A stretch of 64,000 nucleotides of DNA, taken from positions 1,736,001-1,800,000 of the forward strand of contig NC_057317.1 of assembly GCF_000687475.1 (NCBI RefSeq), written 5' to 3'. The stretch is from Ustilaginoidea virens (lineage: Eukaryota; Ascomycota; Sordariomycetes; Hypocreales; Clavicipitaceae). The first letter of the stretch is position 1, and the number at the start of each line of letters is the position of its first letter. Below the pieces are notes generated by a model that saw only the letters and a program-made list of their open reading frames with translations, searched no databases and had not been told where the DNA came from. The translations under genes were made by a program, and so were the position numbers. Of the stretch, positions 45,424 to 56,290 are shown piece after piece.

Positions 45424-45855
45424 TTACTCGTGACCATCCGGTTCCTGGTCCTGTTCCGTGTTCATGACGGCGACTTCCAAGGTGCTATGAAGCTGCTCCA
45501 CGAGGGACAAGAGGGTCTCGAATCGGCTTGCGCAGTAGGTTAGCACTCATACCCAAAGGGAGAGAGGGGGTGGGTAGAACAACGCTTTTTTTCAGCAACG
45601 AATTCATATAGAAAGGAGGATTTACGCACGTAGTAAGGAAGACTACCTTGCGGTGCATATTCTCTAGGTATTTCCCCAGGCTCTGGCAGGCTTCGGCAAC
45701 CCACTTGAGCAGCACCAAGACCGTTTCGACGACGGCCAGCTCGTCACGCAGCTGGAGGGCAGCGCCCCGGCTAGACCAGACCCGGGTGTGAGTTTGTGCC
45801 GCGACCGCAGACCAACGTGGGCGGGCCCTTACCGAGGCGGCAACTCCTGTCTCAT
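45424..45855 (-). CDS. Tentative small helical protein (88 aa)
   Basis: Proposed minus-strand exons 45855-45833, 45770-45630 and 45526-45424, in phase, with introns GTAAGG...TAG and GTGCGT...AAG (branch CTAAC). The product is largely helical with heptad-like leucines (QLRDELAVVETVLVLLKW, then FETLLSLVEQLHSTLEVAVM) and an acidic tail. Such size and composition recall small kinetochore or tethering-complex subunits, but I cannot name the family. The start and the second donor are uncertain. It converges on the urea transporter with 202 bp between stops. Confidence 0.42.
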
Positions 45856-46591
45856 GGTGGGCGATGCGATTCAGCCACGCGCGAACGGTTTTCGAGACGG
45901 GGGCGGAGGGGGATCCTGCGACTTTCCGGGACGGGGGCGGCTACGGGTAGCGAGGTGTTGGGTCGAGTGGGGAGGAGGAATCGCGTTTAGACTGGGATGC
46001 GCGCTTGGGGGTCAATGGAGCTGGGCGGCTCCGGGGGCGCGTGCCATTGCGCCGGGTGAGGTCAAAGTGAGTCAAGGGCGGCTTTGAAAAGAGCGCCCGT
46101 TTGCTTTGGGCGAGATTGACCATCCCGGCCGGGGACATGACATGGCAAACCGGGCGATGTGCCGATCGATGCAGGGCTGATGATGTTTCCGTTTGTGGCA
46201 GCCGTGGGGGGGGGGCAGGCATCACGACAGCTCGGAGCTGCGAGACCTGACCTCGGGGACGGAGACGGGGGAGGACCTGACGTTGAGAGGCGTTGAAGGG
46301 TATGCATCCGTTTGTGTATGGGGTTGTTGGTGGTAGTCGGCATTGTCGGGCACGGCGCGAGTGACTGTTGCGCGTCGCGTCGCATCAACAAAGGCCAAGT
46401 TGAGCATCGTCTTCCACGCCGGGTCGCGCGGGAACACGTGACGTCGGTTAAAAGAAGGGACAGTTGTAGTCGATGCTTCTGTGATGCAGGTGCAGGTGCA
46501 GGTGCAGCTCAAAGCATAAGTTTCATCTATCACAGGAGTGAATAGATGACAGACGGGAAATAGAGGCGGCCGAAGGCAAAAAGACAATGAC
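45856..46591. other. Intergenic region, possible 5' flank of small gene
   Basis: Minus-strand open frames at 45941-46587 are Pro/Ser/Arg-rich and lack an intron-consistent link to the small gene downstream. I treat them as non-coding. A GGTGCA repeat occurs at about 46487-46506. Confidence 0.45.
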
Positions 46592-46663
46592 TGCCCCGTA
46601 CTGGAATCGAACCAGTGATCTTGTCATTACTAGTGACACGCTTTACCACTGAGCCAACGGGGC
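46592..46663 (-). tRNA. tRNA-Thr (anticodon AGT)
   Basis: A 72-nt cloverleaf without intron. Acceptor GCCCCGT pairs with ACGGGGC, discriminator A. The D arm is GGCTCAGTGGTAAAGC, the anticodon stem TGTCA/TGACA with loop CTAGTAA (AGT at 46629-46631), and the T arm ACTGG TTCGATT CCAGT. Confidence 0.96.
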
Positions 46664-47785
46664 CTTGGTTGCGGAGTGACGCCCCTTATCCAAATCTATG
46701 CAGTTGGCGCCAACAGAAATCCTTATAGCTCGGCATGAGGAATGCATGTTGGACGGCGTCAAAAGAATTCGACTCGGGGATTGAGGACTCAAGTCTGCCC
46801 TTGGCAAGGAATTCACCGCCTCTGGTGAAGCGCACCGGCCTGTGATGCTTCCCATGGTTTCGATCCGCCTGCAGGCTGGGCCCCGCCTTGTCTTGCACGG
46901 AATGGGGCTGGATGACCTATAGACAACAAACAGGCTGGACGGGGCGGCGCCTTTTCGGAGCTCAGTGCCTGGCTCAGCCCAGCAGCTGCCCGGCAGCCGC
47001 CCAGCCCAGCCCAGCCGCCAGATCCTGCATTCGCCTTCCGATCGTCGACTGGGATGCCCTTCAATCCAACCTGATCCAACTGGCGCCTCGCCAAAGTCAT
47101 GACGCTGACGATTGAGTGCGCCCGGCTGTAAGCGGCCGCCATGGCCAGCATCTCGGCCCCAAGACAAACTGTGCAGTCACCCGCCAAGCGACCACCAGCC
47201 AGCCAGTCCAGTTGTCTTTCTTTCCATGTCTCTTTTTTCTCTGGCACTGGCACTGGCACTTCTGGAGTCCGAGACCCGCGCCTTCCCTGGCTTTTCCCCC
47301 ATCAGAGTTGTGTTGCAGCCCGGTTTTGCCACCCCACACCGTACCCCACCAATGACAGTGAGTGCCACAAGTGAGCAGCTACCATCAGCTTCTTTTTTTT
47401 CACATGCCGGATTTACGCGCAGTTTTTGGACCGCCTTTTTTTTTCTTTTTTTTTTTTTTCTTCTCTCTTTTGACAAACCAGGCGATATGGCGGCATCATG
47501 AACAGGCCTTGATCCAGCAAACAAGCCCCCCCCCCCCCCCCCCCCCAAAGACCCTTGCTGCGCCCGGCTCGATCCATCGCCAGCCAGTTTCTCCACCGAC
47601 AATCGTGTGCCCGCCTCTTCTCCTCGGATATCTCGTCTTGTTCCCGTCTTCCGTCTCGGCGTGAATCCAGCAACTGTCTCGTTCGGAGTACAGGTGCCGC
47701 GCCTCGGCCCTCGATAGCCATTGCAGGCACGCTCTTTCGAACCCGGAAATAATACCCTTTCTCCCCAAGTCCCCTCGGCGCAACG
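46664..47785. promoter_or_regulatory. Region upstream of the lactone oxidase gene
   Basis: No gene seen. It holds CAGCCCAGC-type short repeats (about 46975-47020), T runs near 47437-47460 and a 22-base C run near 47526-47547. The last 200 bp are probably the 5' leader. Confidence 0.5.
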
Positions 47786-49366
47786 ATGCATCCTCTGGTG
47801 GAAGCCGAGCTGCAGGGCCAGGGCCAGGGCCAAACCGCCCACGACGGGATTCCGTTTCGCGCCAAAGCCCACCATGTGCACCGCACCTGGGCAAGGACCT
47901 TCTCGTCCATGCCCGAGCTGTACATTCAGCCAGAGTCGCTGGCCGAGGTGGAAAAAACCGTCTCGCTTGCTCGCAAATGTCGCCGGCGCATCGTCACCAC
48001 CGGCTGCGGCCACTCGCCCTCAAGCATCACATGCACGTCCAGCTGGATGGTGAACCTGGACCGGTTCAGCAAGATCCTCTCCGTCAACCCCGAAACCGGC
48101 GTCGTGGTCATGCAAAGCGGGATCCGCCTGTACGCGCTGTGCGAGGAGCTCGAGCGCCACGGTCTCGCCATGCCCAACCTCGGCAGCATCAACGAGCAGT
48201 CCATTGCCGGCGCAATCTCGACAGGCACCCACGGAAGCAGCCTGCGCCACGGCCTCATGTCCGAGGACATCTTGTCGCTCAAAATCACCCTGTCCGACGG
48301 AAGCACCCGAGCCTGCTCGCCCGACTCGGAGCCGCGGCTGTTTCGCGCCGCCCTGCTCTCCCTCGGCGCGCTGGGAATCATCACCGAGCTGACGTTTCGC
48401 GCCGTGCCCGCCTTCTCCCTCAAATGGAGCCAGACCATCGACACGGACCTCGCGCTGTTCAGGTCCTGGTCGCTTGACCTGTGGGGCCAGAGCGACTTTG
48501 TCAGGGTCTGGTGGCTCCCTCACACCAGGAGGGCCGTGGTGTGGCGAGGAGACAAGACCGACGAGCCTGAGCGGGACCCCCCCGTGAGCTACTATGATGG
48601 GTCGCTGGGGTACTACGTCTACCACAACCTGCTCTTTGCCGCCCAGCTGGTCCCTCGGATATTGCCGTGGGTCGAATGGTTCGTCTTCGGCATGCAGTAC
48701 GGCTTCGCCAATGGCTCCAGCAGCTCCGGCGTCCAGCCTAGCCGAAAGGCGCTGCTGCTCAACTGCCTCTACTCGCAATTCGTCAACGAATGGGCCATTC
48801 CGTTGCACAAGGGGCCCGAGGCTCTCCGGCGGCTCAGCTCCTGGCTCAACCGCCTCACCCCCGACGACCCCGACTACGTCCCCCACGGCATCCCCTTCTC
48901 CGCCCAAGGGCTGTACGTCCACGCCCCGCTCGAAGTCCGCGTCAGCGACTCGACCCTGACGTCCCACCCTCGGCCGTATCTGGATCCGACCGTGCAAGAC
49001 GGCCCGACGCTGTACCTCAACGCGACGCTGTACCGCCCGTACTGGCGCGACCCGCCCTGCCGCGACCGGTACTACCGAGCCTTTGAGTGGCTGATGAAGG
49101 ACCTGGGTGGCCGGCCCCACTGGGCCAAGAACTTTGACTCCTGCCGCCCGGACATCGAGGCCATGTACGGAAGCGACCTGGAGCGCTTCCGAGAGATCCG
49201 CGACCAGGCCGACCCCGCGGGCATGTTTGTCGGCCCCTGGCACAGAGATCGCATCATGGCGGATGCGGCGGGGTCCAAGCTCGAGCTGGAAGAGGTCGAA
49301 GTCTCACGCAAGAAGCTGATGAGCGGCGGAATCATGTCCCACGGCTCCGTCTGCCAGGCTGGTTGA
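47786..49366 (+). CDS. alo1: D-arabinono-1,4-lactone oxidase
   Basis: A single exon of 526 residues. It catalyses the last step of D-erythroascorbate synthesis, oxidising D-arabinono-1,4-lactone with FAD and O2 at the mitochondrial membrane. The N-terminal FAD_binding_4 domain (about 40-215) has TTGCGHSPSS, whose His76 is at the position that binds FAD covalently, then LPNLGSINEQSIAGAISTGTHG-like FAD contacts (written here in part). The C-terminal ALO domain (about 245-500) ends with the hallmark RPHWAKNF and FREIRDQADPAGMFV. A hydrophobic stretch (NLLFAAQLVPRILPWVEWFVF) may anchor the protein. A QGQGQGQ run near residue 11 is encoded by a short repeat. Length and motifs match fungal Alo1. 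Confidence 0.95.
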   Translation: MHPLVEAELQGQGQGQTAHDGIPFRAKAHHVHRTWARTFSSMPELYIQPESLAEVEKTVSLARKCRRRIVTTGCGHSPSSITCTSSWMVNLDRFSKILSVNPETGVVVMQSGIRLYALCEELERHGLAMPNLGSINEQSIAGAISTGTHGSSLRHGLMSEDILSLKITLSDGSTRACSPDSEPRLFRAALLSLGALGIITELTFRAVPAFSLKWSQTIDTDLALFRSWSLDLWGQSDFVRVWWLPHTRRAVVWRGDKTDEPERDPPVSYYDGSLGYYVYHNLLFAAQLVPRILPWVEWFVFGMQYGFANGSSSSGVQPSRKALLLNCLYSQFVNEWAIPLHKGPEALRRLSSWLNRLTPDDPDYVPHGIPFSAQGLYVHAPLEVRVSDSTLTSHPRPYLDPTVQDGPTLYLNATLYRPYWRDPPCRDRYYRAFEWLMKDLGGRPHWAKNFDSCRPDIEAMYGSDLERFREIRDQADPAGMFVGPWHRDRIMADAAGSKLELEEVEVSRKKLMSGGIMSHGSVCQAG

Positions 49367-50201
49367 TGCGTGCTCGCTCGAGAAACGGGCCTGGTGTTTT
49401 AAACGAGATAGAAACCCCCGAATAGACGAGGCGAGGCAAATTCGCTTTCCATGTTTTTTTGGAAAGCAAAAGTTCGCGGAGTAGATGAAAACGCAGCAAA
49501 TGCGTTCCATGTTTTTGGAGAGACGGAAATCGCTGATTCGTCGAAGCAATCGCTCCATGTTCCCAAAACATGAAACAATCCGACGCAGCAAATGCCCCGG
49601 CCCCGGCTCTCCCGCCCCGGCACACGACACGGACGCACTTGCACCAACCACTACGCGCATCACTCAGCCGCACCCACGTTGTAATCATATCGTATTAAGC
49701 CTTTATGCTACAACAGCTACAGCAAAGCCATACCAACTCCCACCACCACCACGCCGCCCACCGTGGAGCCAAAACATCGGATGCAGGAGCAAATGAGCTG
49801 CAAAGCGGAAATCCGTCGTGACAAGGCCAACCCGGGCTCGACGGACGCAGCGGCAAGCAACGAGAATATAGGAAACAGGAAAAAGACCAGGGGTGAGAGG
49901 GAAAAAAAAAAAAGGTCATAGAGGGGTGCATGAAGAAGTTCCAGTGAATGGATGGACAAGAGTGGCGCAAAGGGGTATGGGCAGTAGGCGAAAGGGTCCT
50001 CTTTTTTTTTTTCTTCCGCGTATATAAACGCCCCTTGCCGTGGCACGTTGCGTAGGGCACGCAGGCGGAGCATGTGTATATTTTATATATACAGCAGGCG
50101 TGTTTTATATATATATATATATTTTTGGCGGCAGGGGACCTTTGGGCGTCTGAGGCCGTGGTTCAGCGGCAGCAGCGATTGACTTTTCCTCGTTTTCTTG
50201 G
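49367..50201. other. Intergenic region between convergent genes
   Basis: No gene seen. It contains imperfect direct repeats around ttccatgttttt (49447-49510), an A-rich run and a TATATA-rich patch near 50080-50125. Confidence 0.5.
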
Positions 50202-52617
50202 CTAACCGGCCCGGCTGTGACTTTGGCTTGCGCTCGTGCGGCTCCGCTCGTCTTCTTCCTCAATCACGTCGCTCAGTCTGGTCGGGTGATGATGGCGCGG
50301 AACAGTCTCCCATCCGGGAGTCCCGTAGCCCTGCCCGGAATAGTCTTGAGGACTCGCATACGCTCCGGTCCATTGGCTGTCGCCTGTCGACGAGGCGGCG
50401 GGAGGGTCGTGCCCCCCGCTCGGCGGGTTCGTCGTCGCTGGGGTGTCGTAGTCGTCTGCCTCCGGATCAGAAACCGAGGGCCCAGAGGGCGGCGCGGCAA
50501 CCAAGGGGATTTTCCGGCCTCTAGAGTCCAGTACAAAGTTGCCGGCAGCGTCCATAATGTACTCACCTTCGCTGAATCCGCCCTCTGAACCACCGGCTCT
50601 GCCCGCGTGGGACGGCTGGCCGGTTGCCTGATGCGTGCTGCTCGGGCCGGCCGCGGTCGGCTGCGGGGACGTGGGGTCAGGCCGCGAGCGCTCGGGAGCA
50701 TAGCCCTGCGCATACTCTGCCGGATAGGCTCCGGCGTCCCGGCCGGTCCCCTGGCGGCTGACGACGCCGCCGCCTTGCGTCATGGGGACGACTTGCACGC
50801 CGCCGACAATGGTGGGGTGGCCAGACTGCAACGACAGAGTCCGGTCTCGCTCTTCCTGCTCCCTTCGCCCCAGCTCTTCCCACGCCCGTCGCGCTTCTTC
50901 CTTGGATATCGCGAGCTCCTTGCGCATCTCGGCCAGCTGCTTCTGCGCCTTGGATGAGCCTCTCTCATGGTCCACCGCGTCGCGAATGGCGTCGGCCCGC
51001 TCGCGACGTTCCCCCTCGAGAGCCTTTTCAAGCATGCCGTTGACCTCCTGGGCTCGTTCCAGCTCGGCGCGCGTTTCAAAAAACCATCTCTGAAACTTTC
51101 TTTCCGAGCTGGCTCGTAGTCGCTGCAGCTCCACTACTGCGTGGAACAGATTCGCGCCCGCGGCCGAGAGGTCAGTGACCTGCCGCGCAAGCTGCTGGCT
51201 GAGCGGTTCACGGCTTATGTCGTCTTGGTTCTGCTCCAGCTTTTTGATCCAGTAGCTTGTTAGACCTTCCCAGTGAGCCGACAATGTCTCCCACCTCTCG
51301 AAAGCATGGGGGAAGGAGCTTATAGGTTTGGCGCGTTCAGTAGTCTGTTGGCTAGCGCCCTCTCGTGGCACCTTGGCAGCATTGGCAGTTGCTTGCTGTT
51401 GGATTCGTGGACGTCCACTGGAGGTTATATAATTGGGCGGTGGTGGTTGTAACTGTTGCCGTGAAGCAAGCTGCTGCTGCTGCTGCTGCTGCTGCGTTGA
51501 CGTCTTGGCCGTCGTTGTAGCGCCCGTGTTTCGTAAACTCTGCAAAGTTTCTTGCGCGGCGTGGCCATGGCCTCGTGGGTCTGCCTGTAGCTGCTGGGAT
51601 GGTAACCTGGCGCCACTACCCTGCTCGGCAGCAACGCCAGCAGATGGGTCTTCTGCACTGCCTCGCCGTGCTGCTGCTTCTTCCAGCAAGCGCGCTTCCT
51701 GCGCTTCCTGCTCTGCCCTGTTTCGCTCCAAGGCAAGCTTCTCAGCCTCAGCCCGTTGCCTGGCCTCTCTGGCCGCTCGTTCCTGCATAATCATCCTAGG
51801 ACCCCGAATCCCGGATGGGGAGCTGGTCGGAGCAGGCCCTGCCGTGGGACGACGAGGGGCGGTCGTGCTGTGGCTGGTGAGAGCGCCAGGAGGAACTCCG
51901 CTGGTGGCAGCCATGAGGTCAGCCATGTCAGCGGACTCCTCGACAACGTCGGGCGTGAACGGATCGGGATGCCGAAGAGCCTCGAGTGCAAAAAGGACAG
52001 CACTGTGGGTGTTCTTGGAGACTCGTACAGCTCGTTGCGGTTGGGGTTGACCGCGGCGAGACCAAGATTGAGACGCAGACCGATGCTGGGAACCGGGCTG
52101 GCTCGAAGCTTCTTCGTCAAAAGGCTTTTGACTATCGTCAAAGTCGGCGGGGTCCTTGACGCGCAGACGGGCGCCGTCTTCAAAAAGCGAGGAGCTAAGT
52201 CCCGTGCAGGAAGAGTCCGGGCGAGTCCTGGCAAAGGGAGTCAGGCTAGCTCTAAGAGGACTGGGGATGAAGCCGACAGAGGCGGCGGCAAGGTGGACCT
52301 GGCGCGGCTCTGGGCTCGGTGTAGAGGCACCCTCGAATCTTGGACTTTTTCGTAGCGATGGTCGGGTTGACGAAGCTGGAGTAGATTGCCTCTCGACAGG
52401 TTCTGGATCTCGATGGCGAAGCGAAGCCGAATGCTTCTGCTGCTGGCGTTGCCTGGGGTAAGGCGCGGCAGGCTCGTGCTCGGATGTCTCGTCAGCGTCG
52501 CAAATCACAGGTGCGGGTGGCTGGGATGATAAGACTCCTGAAGCCGCGGGGGTCGGGCGTGAGGGAGACAAGTTGACGGGCTCACCACCAACTTGTGGCG
52601 GTGGCTATTGCGTTTAC
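50202..52617 (-). CDS. Conserved coiled-coil, disordered protein; start not found
   Basis: One long exon ends at 50202 and stays open to about 52600. The coding character is clear from RAVRVSKNTHSAVLFALEAL, DPFTPDVVEESADMADLM and the helical core FERWETLSAHWEGLTSYWIK to RKFQRWFFETRAELERAQEV. A coiled coil follows at roughly 480-580 of the open frame. The ends are Pro/Ser/Gln-rich, with an eight-Gln run, and the C-terminus is acidic and His-rich. No ATG precedes the conserved part; the first in-frame ATG is at 51926. A phase-compatible upstream exon could end at about 52617 (donor GTAAAC) and join at a TTCAG near 52533, but it too lacks an ATG. I do not recognise the family. No enzymatic motif is seen. 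Confidence 0.7.
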
Positions 52618-55600
52618 GGAGCAGATGACTTGAAGTTTTGCTAGCAGGACGGCTTTCCGCTCTGGCTTTTTGGCTTTTGGCTTTTGGCTGTTGGCTGTTG
52701 GCTGTGTCAATCTTTTCAGAGGGCAGCCTTGAGCTTGACCGGCGTGAAAGCCGAAAGTCTGCCAATTGGAGATGCGCAGCCTCGAAAAAAAAAGCGACGG
52801 GAAAAGCAGGACACGGCTAGCGGCGACAGTGCCGGTGCCGCTGTCAATGCTTCAAGGGTGCGGCGTCTGGTTGGTGGTGAAGAGGTTTGCTGCACGAGAT
52901 GGGCCGCCAAGAGCACAATGGCTCACCCCCGGAAGACAGCAGGCAGGGACGGATTAAGCCTGACACAAGCTGCTTGGTAGGGTAAAGAAAAAGCCGAAGC
53001 AGAGCAGGAAACGGGATGCGGGTGAGAAGGGGCCAGCATCCGGGCAGATGGGGGAGCATTGACTGGGAGGAAGAGGCGAAGGCTGGGGGTTGATGGGCGG
53101 CGCAGAAGAGGCAGAGAAGGCCAAAACACGACAAAGTGACACGCCAAAGACGCGGTGATGTCAAAAGGTGGTGGCAGGAGAAATAAAAACCAAAGGGCAA
53201 GGCAGGCACGAGCCAGGGCCAGCGGTGGGCTCTGGCCAATCGGAGAGTCCAGGGCTGGGGACGTTGGGGGGGGGGGTGGGGGGGGGTGGGGAACAATGGA
53301 AGAAACAAGGGGAGGGGGCCGAGTGACGGATGGCTGAATCTGATGGCTGACGGCTGGCGACTGGCGGCTGGCGGCTGCTGACGGTTGGGAAGGGTCAAGC
53401 TGGTCCGTCCAATCTGGTCGGGTCGGGTCAATCAGGCCCAGCAGGGCCAGCAGGGCCAGCGGCGAGCAGTGAGCAGTGAGCAGTGAGCGGCCAGTGAGCG
53501 GTTGGGTCTGGCAGGTCATTAATTGGGGGGGCTGGAAGTCGGAAGCCATTGAGCGCAGGTGCCAGCCAGCTTGAGCCGCACCAGACGTCGCCCAGCCCAG
53601 CCCAGCCCAGCCCAACCCAACCCCAGCGCAGCACAACGCAAGCGTCAGGGCGCTAGGAGAAGATGCCTGGCGGATGCGATGCGTACGCTCGTGCCCCGCG
53701 ACGCAGTCGACATACGCCGCCAAACTCGTGAGACGCGCTCCTTGCTCTTCGCATTGGTCTCGAGATGCTGTTCCCAAGACCCGCCCGCAAGACCGAGGAC
53801 ATGATGATGATGATGATGATGATGCAAGATTGAGCCTGCGCCGTCTGAGAACCGCGAGGGTTCGTTATACGACGATAGGATATGGGAGGGGGGAAACAAA
53901 TGGGGAGGTTGGGCAGCTAAACAGGCGCCGTTGCGTTTTGGCTTTTTGGCGTCTTGCGTCGGCGTCTTGCGTCTTTGCGCTTGGCGCTCCTCAATGCGCC
54001 ACTCGCCAATGGGCAGCTCGACTCGGGACGTCATCAGCCCGGGGACAGCCGCGGTGCGGTCAACAAGTTTGACTCTCGGGCTCTCGAGATGCGAGGGAGC
54101 GACGGGGCAAGGGGCCAAGCTCCGCCCGCTCTGCTGTTGCTTGAAGCGTCTGGTCCGAGTGGCAGCCCACCCGTGCGCCGGGCCGGGCCATCCATCCGGG
54201 GCCTTGTTGCACGGCCTTGCCGGGACTCGGGTCTTGCGAACGCTCAGCTGAGCAAGCTCGAGTAAAGTACGGAGTACGGAGCATGCGCAGCACAGAAGAG
54301 AGTGGGCGGAAGAGATTGGGAGGGGGAAAGAATAAGAATATCCGTAGAGGGGAGTGGAAAGAGGAAGGATGACGTATGCCCCTAGGTACCAGAATGTACG
54401 GAGTACTGCGGTGTTTGATTCAGGTACCTACCTCCTACCTACCTACCTACCTACCTACCTTATCTAAAGGTAGGTAGGTTCCTAATTTAGCTGCCAGTTT
54501 CCACGTAGTCATAGAGACCTACCGGGCTACCGGGGAGGAGGTAGGTTCCTATGGACGGACCGAGATTCTGCAACCAACGGAGCCGCCATGAAAGCCTGGC
54601 CAGAGACGGTTATTTTAGGGGTGCACTCTATTGTGGAGGTCACCCTTTATAGAATCTTACCTGGAGGGGTACCTTTCTTCCTAGCGCGTAAAAACGATGA
54701 AAAAAAAAAAAAAAAAAAAAAAAAAAACAATGTATCTCTCCATACAAGCGTCCTCGCCGTACGATTTCGTGTCTAAACTGACTTTCAGCATAGAGGCATA
54801 CCTTGCCATGAATTCTTGAATAAAAAGACTTTCTAGAATATCGCGCATTCGGATATGATTCGCGTGCTCCGTACACAGTGACCTCTTGGGAGAGCATGGC
54901 GCCTGAATATACGCGAGGAAAGTAGTGCCTGAGGCGTACAAGACACCACCCAGACCTCGGATGGATGCATGTTCAATTCCAGATCCCAGGCCCAGCAGGA
55001 TGAGACACCATGCTTTCATAACGTAACCCTGCTTCAAGCATTACACGCACTATACGCTGCCGAGCGTCGCGACTACCCACCCATCGCCAATGGTCGCCGC
55101 CCGACCCGAATCGGCGTGTTTGGCCTGACACTCCTGGCCCCAGAAGGGGAATCCGAGGGACCAGCCGCAAGAGTCACCCGTCGTCGCCAGAGTCATCAGC
55201 CGACTGGAGAGTCCGATTGGAAATACAGAAGCCCACCGCAGGGAAGGCGCTCCGCGGCCTTTACTTTGCTGGGAATATCGGATGAATCATGCGCGTGCAC
55301 AAGCCGACATCAGCTATGTACGTTGCAGCAAAGGCTACGAAAGCATGGACCTCGTCTCAGGATTTCAAGCACCCAGGTAATCCGTTGACAAGTGAATGGT
55401 AAAAACTACTATATGCGATGCAACGAAATAGGCTATACATGCGGTTGATTTGAACCATGCCAAGATAGACTTTGAACCTCTCTTGCAACATGTGGGCCCT
55501 AGCCATCATCCCCTTGCCGATACCAACAGCTGGTTTGGTTTGAATATAAATTCTCTCGCCGCGCGCCCTGCTTCCAATGCCCGCAAGAAGCATCCGCATA

Positions 55601-55642
55601 TTTTTGCAGGTTTCCGTACTTCACTCAAGGCAGGAGCGCAAG
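52618..55642. other. Intergenic region with repeats and a strong hairpin
   Basis: About 3 kb without a supported gene, though a 5' exon of the coiled-coil gene may hide here. It has tandem CAGTGAG, CAGCCC and GGCTGGC patches (53340-53620), eight ATG/GAT units (53800-53823), exact GTACGGAGTAC at 54267 and 54396, a CCTA repeat with hairpin (54430-54478), and a 28-base A run at 54700-54727. Confidence 0.5.
54450..54478. repeat. 12-bp perfect inverted repeat (hairpin)
   Basis: CCTACCTACCTT and AAGGTAGGTAGG are exact reverse complements around a 5-base loop. The left arm is the end of a longer CCTA tandem array starting near 54431. Confidence 0.9.
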
Positions 55643-56290
55643 ATGCGGCGCCCTTCTGGTAAGTCGCCCATGCGATGATATTCCCGCTTTGCTTGCTCAG
55701 CAACGCAACAAGCCGAAGGACCTGGGGCTGACTGCTTGGCTGCTGCAGCAGTATTCTCGGGAACGAGGTTCCTTGCCTTTTTCGTGGCCCTCTTCGCCTT
55801 GGCTGGGCATGTCTGCGGGTCCGATGGATCCGACGCCATCTTCCGTCTCGATAAACGCGTCATCATGGGTTGGAAGCAGCAGTGCGTCAACCCGCCGAGG
55901 GCGCGGCGACCGGAATTCGTCCCCCACGAGCTGCTGGGTCCCCGGCCCCAGTGGAGATTTGAATACTGGGAGCAGATTAACGGAATAATAGAATTCGCCT
56001 CCGACTTGACAGGTCGTTACTTCACCGACAACTCCAGAGAGTACCGGATCGAGCAGGAGATCTTGGAAAATGGCAACGTCCGGCATACGTATACCTATTT
56101 GGGAAGCGACACGACACAAAACCACGTTCTTACGCCCGATGTCCGCCTACTACCGGCGGATGGTACGCCTCGTCCCGGCCGCATTATACTCCGCGGCCAT
56201 CAGCCCGTCACCCTGACTTGGCAGAAACCGCACATATACACTCTCTGGCTCAAATTCAGAGTCAGGAGCCCGGAGCCAGCGACTCCTTAG
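55643..56290 (+). CDS. Small secreted protein of unknown function
   Basis: Exon 1 is only 16 nt (55643-55658) and exon 2 is 55749-56290, giving 185 residues. The intron has GTAAGT, branch CTGAC and CAG, and phase is kept. The N-terminus has two Arg, a hydrophobic core FLAFFVALFALAG and a likely signal cleavage near residue 29. A Lys-Arg pair at 41-42 (FRLDKRV) could be a Kex2 site. The mature part is rich in Arg, Trp and Tyr with few cysteines (one in KQQCVNPP) and appears beta-rich (YRIEQEILENGNVRHTYTYLG; HQPVTLTWQKPHIYTLWLKF). I recognise no family. Its size, secretion signal and position among repeats fit an effector-like secreted protein, but nothing shows a host role. Confidence 0.7.

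Noticed and set aside
53645..54118. Minus-strand frame with a run of eight His
   Set aside because: The His run comes from an ATG/GAT microsatellite. There is no start ATG at its head and no homology.
54681..55037. Minus-strand frame with a hydrophobic N-terminus resembling a signal peptide
   Set aside because: It ends in an F run encoded by the A28 tract, has no domain, and the adjacent frames give no exons that extend it.
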